NCBI GenBank assembly: GCA_036703315.1
Contig: DATNPH010000112.1
Span: forward strand, 1-5,304
DNA length: 5,304 bases
Source of the DNA: DATNPH01 sp036703315
GTDB lineage: Bacteria > Cyanobacteriota > Cyanobacteriia > Cyanobacteriales > Coleofasciculaceae
Direction of reading: 5' to 3'
Notes under the pieces: model-generated
What the model was told of the DNA's origin: nothing
The model's database searches: none
The model's input: the letters and a program-made list of their open reading frames with translations, nothing else
Program-made: the position numbers and the translations under genes
In this document: positions 1-4,091 of the stretch, piece after piece
How positions within the stretch are numbered: the first letter of the stretch is position 1
How the letters are laid out: every line of letters starts with the position of its first letter

Positions 1-938
1 GTCACCATTATTCCGGGATAACCCTGCTGCCAGAACGACCACTGGTCTGACCAACTCACACCAGTAATTTCGTTGGGCAGAGCAGTCCCCTCAGACGGGA
101 ATTTGGTATGACGGCGGAAAGACGCGATCGCATCTTTTACCAGTGACCCGGAATCGACATTGCCAATGAAGCTGATGAAATTCCCCTGGAGCGGGTAAAT
201 AGAAGATAGCTGCGGTAAAGGATATCGCTGGCTACCAATCTTGTCAGAATAGTACCCGATCGTTTCCAGACTGAGCATGGCAACAACGTTTTCAGAGCGC
301 TGTTTGCATCGAGACGCATAAACCAGACTCCCCATGCCTTCGGAGAAGAAAAAAGGCGGTTCCTCATTAACAAATTCAACAAAGCGCAACGTTCTAGAAG
401 GCTTTTTCCCAGCAAATAGACGCGCTAACTCTAAGGTCGCAGCAGCGCCAGTACCGTTGTCGTTTGCACCGGGACTGCCAGATACTGAGTCGTAGTGTCC
501 ACCGATGATTACAATCTCGTCAGGTCGTTGAGTACCGGGGATTTCGACTTCAAGATTGTAGTAGGTCTGGTTGTTAATGGTGTATCCCTGCCGTTGGACT
601 TTATACCCAGCTTGAGCGAATGAAGCGTCTAGGAAATCAGCCGTCGCCATTAGTTCCTTGTAGTGTAGGAAGTTCCGTTCCCCAATTTCACTCCCCAGCT
701 TTTGTACATCCCGTTGCAGGGAATCCCGTAGCGCCACTTCTTTTTGGGTCAAAGGTGGCAACTCCCCTCGATAGCTTTCTCCAGGCATCTGAATCATAGT
801 CAACCAACCCCAGCTAATGAGAATACCCAGGATGATGAGGAGTACCGTCAATAGGAGTAGGGCGGCTCGAAAAAGCCGTTGCACGCCCAAAGGACGATTT
901 TTGTTGGTGTCCGGCTCATCCACAACTTCTCTTCTCAT
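1..938 (-). CDS. M28-family membrane-anchored zinc aminopeptidase, C-terminus cut by window edge
   Basis: Reading from ATG at 938 gives 312 complete codons to the window edge. Residues 1-22 are polar and basic. Residues about 23-48 form one hydrophobic segment rich in L and I, so the protein is probably anchored with its catalytic domain on the periplasmic side. Co-catalytic zinc motifs of peptidase family M28 follow in order: GGHYDSV (H148), GANDNGTG (D160), FVNEEPPFF (general base E192, ligand E193) and LSLETIGYY (E225 where many M28 enzymes have Asp). The conserved WSDxWSFWQQGYPGIMVT block lies at 296-313. The last zinc-binding His should lie beyond the left edge and cannot be seen. The SDH usually found in this block reads SDQ here. 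The likely role is removal of N-terminal residues from peptides; the substrate is unknown. The region before the ATG has no strong Shine-Dalgarno. No other good start is seen, since the basic N-terminus and membrane segment fit this one. Confidence 0.93.
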   Translation of the reverse strand, partial: MRREVVDEPDTNKNRPLGVQRLFRAALLLLTVLLIILGILISWGWLTMIQMPGESYRGELPPLTQKEVALRDSLQRDVQKLGSEIGERNFLHYKELMATADFLDASFAQAGYKVQRQGYTINNQTYYNLEVEIPGTQRPDEIVIIGGHYDSVSGSPGANDNGTGAAATLELARLFAGKKPSRTLRFVEFVNEEPPFFFSEGMGSLVYASRCKQRSENVVAMLSLETIGYYSDKIGSQRYPLPQLSSIYPLQGNFISFIGNVDSGSLVKDAIASFRRHTKFPSEGTALPNEITGVSWSDQWSFWQQGYPGIMV

Positions 939-1026
939 AAGGACTTACAAGAGAGGGTATTCAGGTATTCCAGTAGCTTAAAGGGTTTGCCTCACAGAAA
1001 CCTGGCTCTGTGGTGGGATATGGTAT

Positions 1027-1054
1027 GGCAAAAGGCAGAGGGCAGAAGGGCAAA
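1027..1054. repeat. Degenerate heptanucleotide tandem repeat
   Basis: Four consecutive 7-mers read GGCAAAA, GGCAGAG, GGCAGAA and GGGCAAA. Heptameric short tandemly repeated repetitive (STRR) sequences are an established feature of filamentous cyanobacterial genomes, and this looks like a short, worn example. No function is implied. Confidence 0.6.
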
Positions 1055-1150
1055 GATTGGCTCATTAAGATTTCAGGATTTGGAGAGAGTCAAGAGTTGC
1101 CTTGGCGACTGCTATACAACATAGCGATCGCTCTTCGGCATCGGCAAAGG

Positions 1151-1222
1151 CGATCGCATGGTTATCTAGGTTAGTGACGATGCAAATCGCTTGTCGTTGT
1201 GGGTGAATCTCCGAAATACGGT
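1151..1222 (-). pseudogene. Decayed 3'-end copy of the 2541-2885 gene
   Basis: This 72-bp stretch aligns with 2521-2593 with about 9 substitutions and one missing base (roughly 86% identity by eye). The aligned part covers the codons for NRxSEIHxQRxA, the stop-codon region of the intact gene and about 20 bp past it. The one-base deletion and loss of the TGA stop put the fragment out of frame, and nothing matching the rest of the intact gene is visible further upstream (positions above about 1262). It is best read as the worn end of a former paralogue or a partial duplication in the same orientation. The minus-strand open frame covering it (1065-1274) is a chance reading of this remnant. Confidence 0.65.
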
Positions 1223-1282
1223 TCGAGCTAGATGTAGAGGTAGAAGCTTTGCGTAAGTCCTGTAAATGCTTCACAATCCTTC

Positions 1283-1298
1283 ATACTCTTGAGAGTAT
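1283..1298. promoter_or_regulatory. 16-bp perfect palindrome
   Basis: The arms ATACTCT and AGAGTAT flank a TG centre. The site lies in non-coding DNA at the point where base composition becomes AT-rich. It could bind a dimeric regulator or form a small hairpin. No adjacent promoter or gene start fixes its role. Confidence 0.35.
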
Positions 1299-1408
1299 AA
1301 ATTGATTTTGAGTAAACTTTCGTTATTTTTATAGCTTAATATAACGGAGTTTGACAAACACTTGGCAAGAATATGACTAAAATTCGATTGTTTTTACAAA
1401 AAATCTGA

Positions 1409-1431
1409 GTTGCTTTTTACGAAAAAGCAAC
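1409..1431 (-). terminator. 10-bp perfect hairpin, terminator-like on the minus strand
   Basis: The arms GTTGCTTTTT and AAAAAGCAAC pair perfectly around a 3-nt ACG loop. On the minus strand the stem is followed within 5 nt by a run of six T (plus-strand A-run ending about 1403), which fits an intrinsic terminator. On the plus strand there is no following T-run. No minus-strand gene lies directly upstream; the nearest is at 2541-2885, more than 1 kb away. Confidence 0.45.
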
Positions 1432-1509
1432 TATTACAAGCACTGATATAGAGTTTTATCTATTTTCTAAATTTAGATCCTCAATGATTAACACAGAAAA
1501 TACGTAAGA

Positions 1510-1538
1510 TTGACACACTGATAACACACAGTTATATT
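1510..1538 (+). promoter_or_regulatory. Sigma-70-type promoter of the 51-aa gene
   Basis: TTGACA (1510-1515, a perfect -35) is followed after exactly 17 bp by TATATT (1533-1538, one step from TATAAT). Transcription would begin near 1545, leaving a leader of about 50 nt before the ATG at 1597. The surrounding DNA is AT-rich. This is the best promoter-like element in the window. Confidence 0.72.
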
Positions 1539-1554
1539 CATAATTAATTAATCC

Positions 1555-1571
1555 GTAATACGACGTATTAC
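1555..1571. promoter_or_regulatory. Palindrome GTAATACGACGTATTAC in the leader of the 51-aa gene
   Basis: Perfect 8-bp arms GTAATACG and CGTATTAC flank a single central A. The element sits just after the expected transcription start and 10 bp before the Shine-Dalgarno. It could be an operator for a dimeric repressor or a leader hairpin affecting translation or RNA stability. The sequence does not decide between these. Confidence 0.55.
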
Positions 1572-1596
1572 TTATCCTTAAAGAGGATTAAGAACC

Positions 1597-1752
1597 ATGT
1601 TATTTATTCAACAGCTAGAAGACTCAATTTCGTATATTGCTGAAGCTGCGCTAGAAGTTTTTAGCCCAAATCATGATTCCTATCCAACGACAGGACTACA
1701 ACCTTTTACGGATGAACCTTACAAAGCTAAATCAAAACGGGATAGGGAATAG
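1597..1752 (+). CDS. Small 51-aa protein of unknown function
   Basis: ATG at 1597 opens 51 codons ending in TAG. The AAGAGGA ribosome binding site (1581-1587) is 9 nt before the start, and a -35/-10 promoter lies at the right distance. The protein begins with an amphipathic-looking stretch (MLFIQQLEDSISYIAEAALE). Next comes the compact segment VFSPNHDSYPTTGLQPFTDE at about 21-40, and a basic tail (KAKSKRDRE). There are no Cys residues, no signal peptide and no membrane segment. The FSP...YP.TG.QPF core reads like a conserved small cyanobacterial protein, but that is an unverified impression and no function is assigned. The gene stands alone with its own promoter and a terminator-like hairpin (1791-1839), so it is probably monocistronic. 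The base composition of its setting is more AT-rich than the flanking large genes. Confidence 0.75.
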   Translation: MLFIQQLEDSISYIAEAALEVFSPNHDSYPTTGLQPFTDEPYKAKSKRDRE

Positions 1753-1790
1753 GAATCTATCATTGGCTATTAAATAAGTCTGAATTGGGC

Positions 1791-1839
1791 AGTGAAGTGT
1801 CATCAAATTTCATAGTTAATATATAACTGGCACTTCACT
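1791..1839 (+). terminator. Terminator-like hairpin after the 51-aa gene
   Basis: Arms AGTGAAGTGTCA (1791-1802) and TGGCACTTCACT (1828-1839) form a 12-bp stem with one G-T wobble. The 25-nt loop itself contains a small AGTTA/TAACT stem. Only a short T tract (TT, then TCC) follows, so termination may be incomplete, or the hairpin may mainly protect the mRNA 3' end. Confidence 0.55.
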
Positions 1840-1900
1840 TTCCTGACAAGAGCATTGCCTCTATTCATTAATTAGCAAACAATTAGATGGCGCACAAGTA

Positions 1901-2009
1901 TTGAGAGTCAGTCATTGTCCTAATTTGTAGCTGCTCAAATAATTTCCTTTTGGGTACTGAGATTTTTACAACGAAATACAACCGAGCAAAGACAATGACT
2001 TCTTCTCAA
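1901..2009. repeat. 109-bp element bounded by 19-nt imperfect inverted repeats
   Basis: The left arm 1901-1919 is TTGAGA-gtc-AGTCATTGTC. The right arm 1991-2009 is GACAATGACT-tct-TCTCAA. They pair at 16 of 19 positions, with the three mismatches grouped as a symmetric internal loop. The 71 bp between them has no open frame of note. No clear target-site duplication flanks it. It could be a structured non-coding RNA, a miniature inverted-repeat element, or leader structure upstream of the gene at 2138. Confidence 0.55.
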
Positions 2010-2105
2010 AAGCAGAGAAATTCTTGGAAGGAAAATTTATGCTGCTAATTTTGGCTTTTGGGACACGCTTGAGAGTGCTTCCCTAGGTTACTTGTTCCAC
2101 TCCGG

Positions 2106-2111
2106 TATAAG
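2106..2111 (+). promoter_or_regulatory. Possible -10 box (TATAAG) before the nitrogenase-like gene
   Basis: TATAAG preceded by GG lies 26 bp before the ATG at 2138. No convincing -35 is found 16-18 bp upstream, so this is a weak call that depends on position only. Confidence 0.25.
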
Positions 2112-2137
2112 CTAAATTGTTTAGGGAGCTTTTAAAG

Positions 2138-2506
2138 ATGGTTTGGGGAAGTGATCAATTGAATAGTTTGACTGAATTGGTAATAACTCCTCAAGAAAAA
2201 TTTCAATCAGAACAATACGGTCAATTGCCTCATATTTCAGGCGATTTACTCCTACAGCCATTACGCCAGTGGCTCGATAGAATCGAAATTGACGACCCTA
2301 AAGTTGCTCAGTTTCTCTGCAAAGCAATTCCAGGAGAGTGTCCCTTTGCAAGAGATATCGTGCTATTCGGTCGCAAGATAGGGCATATTCCCCCTCTGTG
2401 CAAACTGAATCCGTTCTACGAGCAATTCGTCGGTTTACGTTTTCGTGCCCTATGTTTCCTGGCTGATTCTTCTGAAGCTGCCCATCTTGATGGCATACAG
2501 ATGTAG
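2138..2506 (+). CDS. Mo-dependent nitrogenase C-terminal-domain protein (Mo-nitro_C type)
   Basis: The 122-aa product starts at ATG 2138, chosen because AGGGAG (2123-2128) lies 9 nt before it. An upstream in-frame TTG at 2117 would place this Shine-Dalgarno inside the gene. The first 35 residues are variable. The conserved part runs from about residue 38 to 107: LLLQPLRQWLDRIEI, then a Cys in FLCKAIPGECPFARDI, GRKIGHIPPLCKLNPFYEQ, and VGLRFRALCFLAD. I recognise this as the cyanobacterial domain annotated as Mo-dependent nitrogenase C-terminal. Despite the name, its biochemical function is not established, and proteins of this type are, to my knowledge, not confined to nif clusters. Four Cys residues in the core (FLC, ECP, PLC, ALC) could bind a metal or form disulfides; this is inference. 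No nif or other nitrogen-fixation gene is in the window. The gene appears monocistronic and converges on the minus-strand gene ending at 2541. Confidence 0.92.
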   Translation: MVWGSDQLNSLTELVITPQEKFQSEQYGQLPHISGDLLLQPLRQWLDRIEIDDPKVAQFLCKAIPGECPFARDIVLFGRKIGHIPPLCKLNPFYEQFVGLRFRALCFLADSSEAAHLDGIQM

Positions 2507-2540
2507 TTACTGTAATAGGACGATCGCATAATTATCTCGG

Positions 2541-2885
2541 TCAGTGACGATGCAAGTACGCTTCTCGTTGTGCGTGAATCTCCGAAAGTCGGTTAAAGGC
2601 TTCTTCTGTATATCTTGTAGCTTCTTGCTCAATGGCTGACCAGACTAGCTTGAGTGCTTTGGAGTCGCGGCAGGCGCGAATCAAAGTGCAGCAAGCGGCT
2701 ACCCATTGTTCTAGTTGGCGGTAGCTAATGAAGTAACCGCCAATGCCTTGAATATGCACCCAAAGTACATGCTTCCACTTTTCCCAGCGCCAAACTCGGC
2801 TAGAGTCAATCTTTAGATATTTGGCGAGTTGTTTGCAGGTGATGACAAAGGTTTTGGGGTTGATGCGACGGCGCAGGAAGTTCAT
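2541..2885 (-). CDS. Hypothetical protein with excisionase-like helix-turn-helix
   Basis: The 114-aa frame starts at ATG 2885, the first ATG after an in-frame stop at 2922-2924. No strong Shine-Dalgarno is visible. Residues about 14-45 (VITCKQLAKYLKIDSSRVWR, then WEKWKHVLWV) have the spacing of a MerR/excisionase-type winged helix-turn-helix. A conserved-looking GGYFISYRQLEQWVAACC segment (49-66) follows, then a helical C-terminus ending EEAFNRLSEIHAQREAYLHRH. Trp, Cys and basic residues are frequent. The fold suggests DNA binding, but the target and function are unknown, and I do not recognise a named family. Its 3' end exists as a decayed second copy at 1151-1222, so the gene has been duplicated locally. 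It is the third member of a same-strand cluster with 3068-3277 and 3274-3562, separated from them by a 182-bp repeat-bearing gap. Confidence 0.8.
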   Translation of the reverse strand: MNFLRRRINPKTFVITCKQLAKYLKIDSSRVWRWEKWKHVLWVHIQGIGGYFISYRQLEQWVAACCTLIRACRDSKALKLVWSAIEQEATRYTEEAFNRLSEIHAQREAYLHRH

Positions 2886-2948
2886 GGTTGTGGTGGAGTA
2901 GTTGCAGTCTGGTTTGAGTTGTCAATATCTCGAATGATCCCTCCCCAG

Positions 2949-2972
2949 CCCTCCCCGAACTCGCGGGGAGGG
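2949..2972. repeat. 9-bp perfect C/G-rich hairpin
   Basis: CCCTCCCCG pairs with CGGGGAGGG around the 6-nt loop AACTCG. This is typical of small dispersed C-run repeats in cyanobacterial intergenic DNA. It lies upstream of the 2885 start and has no T-run, so a terminator role is not supported. Confidence 0.65.
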
Positions 2973-3024
2973 AGCAAGAGAATTCTGATGTTCTTGAGAA
3001 TAAAAAAAGTTTTTCTTTCCTATT

Positions 3025-3043
3025 CCCCCCTTAATAAGGGGGG
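3025..3043. repeat. C6/G6 inverted repeat CCCCCCTTAATAAGGGGGG
   Basis: CCCCCCTTA and TAAGGGGGG pair around a single A. This is another common cyanobacterial C/G-run palindrome, 52 bp from the one at 2949. On the minus strand it lies just after the stop of the 69-aa gene (3068). A T-rich tract follows about 17-20 nt later, too far for a classic intrinsic terminator, though it may protect the 3' end or weakly terminate. Confidence 0.6.
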
Positions 3044-3067
3044 GTAGCCGGAGCTTTAGTGAGGAGG

Positions 3068-3277
3068 TCATTCCGGGGACTTTTGCATACAGGTTTCTAC
3101 CTCATCTGGCATTATGTCAAAAACAATTTCAAAGGGAACGCTGGGCATCATTTGCTTGAGGATTCGCAGATGTCCTTCTGCGTCTACTCGGCGGCGAAAG
3201 CGTCCGACAATGATGGTACGCATATCGGGAAAGGGGCGAATGATGCACCAGGGATGCAGCCGTTGTAAGTAAGTCAT
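3068..3277 (-). CDS. Small 69-aa conserved-looking hypothetical protein
   Basis: ATG at 3277 overlaps the TGA of the upstream reading frame by ATGA, a coupling arrangement usual for genes translated together. AGGA lies 7 nt before the start. The product is compact and ordered: an N-terminal YLQRLHPWCIIRPFPDM, the strand-like RTIIVGRFRRRVDAEGHLRI, a short helix (LKQMMPS), and a strand VPFEIVFDI before an acidic tail. The pattern of strand, RFRRR, DAEGHL helix and strand suggests a small alpha/beta fold. I have the unverified impression that similar short proteins occur in other cyanobacteria. It has no signal peptide and no membrane segment. Its partner in the operon is the frameshifted gene 3274-3562. 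A tightly coupled pair of small proteins could be a toxin-antitoxin or other two-component module, but no recognised toxin or antitoxin motif is seen. Confidence 0.75.
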   Translation of the reverse strand: MTYLQRLHPWCIIRPFPDMRTIIVGRFRRRVDAEGHLRILKQMMPSVPFEIVFDIMPDEVETCMQKSPE

Positions 3278-3562
3278 GATGCTTTCCTATTCAGGTTTGC
3301 GGGTTGCTTTTTTAGGGCGCTTTGAATGATGGCTTCGATCGCTTGGCGTCGGGTGTCGTTGTTTTGCGGGTGGAGTACCCAGGCGCTAATCGGGGCAGGT
3401 TGATAGGTCAGTTTGTAGAAGAGATCGGGGGCGATGATCACTTTCCATACAGGCTGTTTGGGTTGGAAAGCGAAGTCGGTAGCCGCGTTGGTAGAGTGCT
3501 ACTTTTATGGCAGCAATGTCTGTGGCGACTCGGAGTGCTTCCGTCGCTTTGGATTTTTTCAT
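3274..3562 (-). pseudogene. Hypothetical gene of about 96 codons interrupted by a frameshift
   Basis: Two minus-strand frames join into one protein. The first part starts at ATG 3562: MKKSKATEALRVATDIAAIK then VALYQRGY. The second part, one base later in phase, reads TDFAFQPKQPVWKVIIAPDL, then FYKLTYQPAPISAWVLHPQN and a tail ending LNRKAS before TGA at 3276-3274. Read unshifted, the first frame degenerates into a basic, low-quality tail that stops at 3386. The second frame is open back to a TAG at 3499-3501, so the shift lies between 3389 and 3498, most likely about 3470-3498. The span of 289 nt is 96 codons plus one base, consistent with one inserted base. The cause may be mutation, assembly error or programmed shifting; no classic slippery site is seen. 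The stop overlaps the start of 3068-3277 (ATGA). Function is unknown, and the Shine-Dalgarno before 3562 is weak. Confidence 0.75.
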
Positions 3563-3587
3563 TGGTAATCTATTAGTAGATACGACA

Positions 3588-3633
3588 GCGATTGCCCAGC
3601 AAGCGCTAAACGCTCTAGGCAATTGCTTTTTTT
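3588..3633 (+). terminator. Strong intrinsic terminator on the plus strand
   Basis: GCGATTGCC (3588-3596) pairs with GGCAATTGC (3618-3626) with one G-T wobble. An inner AGCG/CGCT stem strengthens the structure, and seven T residues (3627-3633) follow directly. This is a standard Rho-independent terminator layout. No plus-strand gene precedes it; upstream lie the minus-strand genes 3068-3562. It may end an antisense transcript or be a leftover of a lost gene. Confidence 0.65.
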
Positions 3634-3723
3634 GTTGTGGAAACAACTAGGTGAGATAGGTGACGGTGCAGAGGGTGGCTTTTCGAGCCACTTGCCTTGA
3701 TTGCGCGTCGCTTTCTGGAGTGT

Positions 3724-3777
3724 ATTCAGTCCACCGCAATACTAAATCAATTCAGTACAAATATCAAGAGATTCAGT
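3724..3777. promoter_or_regulatory. Three ATTCAGT direct repeats before the XRE gene
   Basis: ATTCAGT occurs at 3724-3730, 3750-3756 and 3771-3777 (spacings 26 and 21), the last ending 19 bp before the ATG of the XRE-type gene. XRE-family repressors often bind repeats in their own promoter, so these could be operator half-sites. This is inference from position only. Confidence 0.3.
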
Positions 3778-3796
3778 TAGAGCAAGTTACAAGCAA

Positions 3797-4045
3797 ATGG
3801 CGAAAAAGCCTTGGTCGCCCCTCAGAAGGCTCAGAACACTTCAACAGCTAACCCAGAAGGAGCTTGCAGATGCTTTAGGGGTTACACAAGATACTGTAGC
3901 TAATTGGGAAAGTGGTAGAGCTATACCAAAGCTTACGATTCCACAGTTCAAAACGTTGCTTAAGGTGTTGCAAGTGACTCCGGAAGAACTACCTGATGAC
4001 TTGAGTCCACCACCATCGCCATCAGATGATAAACAGGAGAATTAA
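3797..4045 (+). CDS. XRE-family helix-turn-helix DNA-binding protein
   Basis: The 82-aa protein starts at ATG 3797, which is the only start that includes the whole domain. The ribosome binding site is poor. Residues about 8-62 form an HTH_3 (Cro/C1-type) domain: PLRRLRTLQQLTQKELADAL leads into GVTQDTVANWESGRAIPKLT, where QKELADALGVTQDTVANWESG is the helix-turn-helix, followed by FKTLLKVLQVTPEEL as the last helices. The tail (about 64-82) is Pro/Ser/Asp-rich and probably disordered. Proteins of this size usually act as dimeric repressors. The target here is unknown; its own promoter and the divergent minus-strand cluster (starts at 3562) are the nearest candidates. It appears to be a single-gene unit, with a hairpin that can serve as terminator 28 bp after its stop (4074-4091). 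Confidence 0.93.
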   Translation: MAKKPWSPLRRLRTLQQLTQKELADALGVTQDTVANWESGRAIPKLTIPQFKTLLKVLQVTPEELPDDLSPPPSPSDDKQEN

Positions 4046-4073
4046 GCAAACTGCGATCGCTCTGAGCAATCTT

Positions 4074-4091
4074 AACCCACGTAGGTGGGTT
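4074..4091 (+). terminator. Hairpin 1 of repeat copy A, possible terminator of the XRE gene
   Basis: AACCCAC and GTGGGTT form a 7-bp stem around GTAG, followed by TTGGTTTGT. It lies 28 bp after the XRE stop codon. The T tract is interrupted by GG, so termination is plausible but not strong. Confidence 0.4.

Larger units (their letters stand above)
939..1596. other. Gene-poor, partly AT-rich intergenic stretch with small repeats
   Basis: No intact gene is supported in about 660 bp between the peptidase and the small gene at 1597. The stretch holds a heptamer repeat (1027-1054), two HIP1 sites (1124-1131, 1150-1157), a decayed copy of another gene's 3' end (1151-1222), a palindrome (1283-1298), a strong hairpin (1409-1431) and the promoter of the small gene (1510-1538). 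Short open frames at 879-1124 (plus) and 1065-1274 (minus) have no ribosome binding site and no protein-like character as a whole. From about 1280 the sequence turns clearly AT-rich. Confidence 0.7.
3563..3796. other. Divergent intergenic region between the minus cluster and the XRE gene
   Basis: This 234-bp gap lies between divergent starts at 3562 (minus) and 3797 (plus), so both promoters should be here. No strong -35/-10 pair is evident. It contains a plus-strand intrinsic terminator (3588-3633), a small GTTGT/ACAAC hairpin (3634-3647) and three ATTCAGT copies (3724, 3750, 3771). A plus-strand open frame at 3660-3851 lacks a ribosome binding site and overlaps the XRE gene; it is not considered real. 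Confidence 0.5.

Noticed and set aside
137..415. 92-aa minus-strand ORF
   Set aside because: It lies inside the M28 peptidase on the same strand but in another frame, and the peptidase frame carries the zinc motifs.
879..1124. 81-aa plus-strand ORF
   Set aside because: It overlaps the peptidase N-terminus and the heptamer repeat, has no ribosome binding site, and shows no protein-like pattern.
1351..1377. TTGACA followed by TATGAC as a second promoter
   Set aside because: The spacing is only 15 bp, the -10 is poor and no gene starts nearby.
2829..3047. 72-aa plus-strand ORF
   Set aside because: It is antisense to the HTH gene and runs through two hairpin repeats; the composition is non-coding.
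3059..3268. 69-aa plus-strand ORF
   Set aside because: It is a mirror of the minus-strand 69-aa gene, which has the ribosome binding site and the coupled overlap.
3322..3576. 84-aa plus-strand ORF as the gene ended by the terminator at 3588
   Set aside because: It is exactly antisense to the frameshifted gene, has no Shine-Dalgarno, and its sequence is not protein-like. The minus-strand reading is far better.
3386..3646. 86-aa minus-strand ORF taken as the whole gene
   Set aside because: Its first 28 residues come from a terminator-like leader, and its last ones are out of frame with the protein-like continuation ending at 3274.
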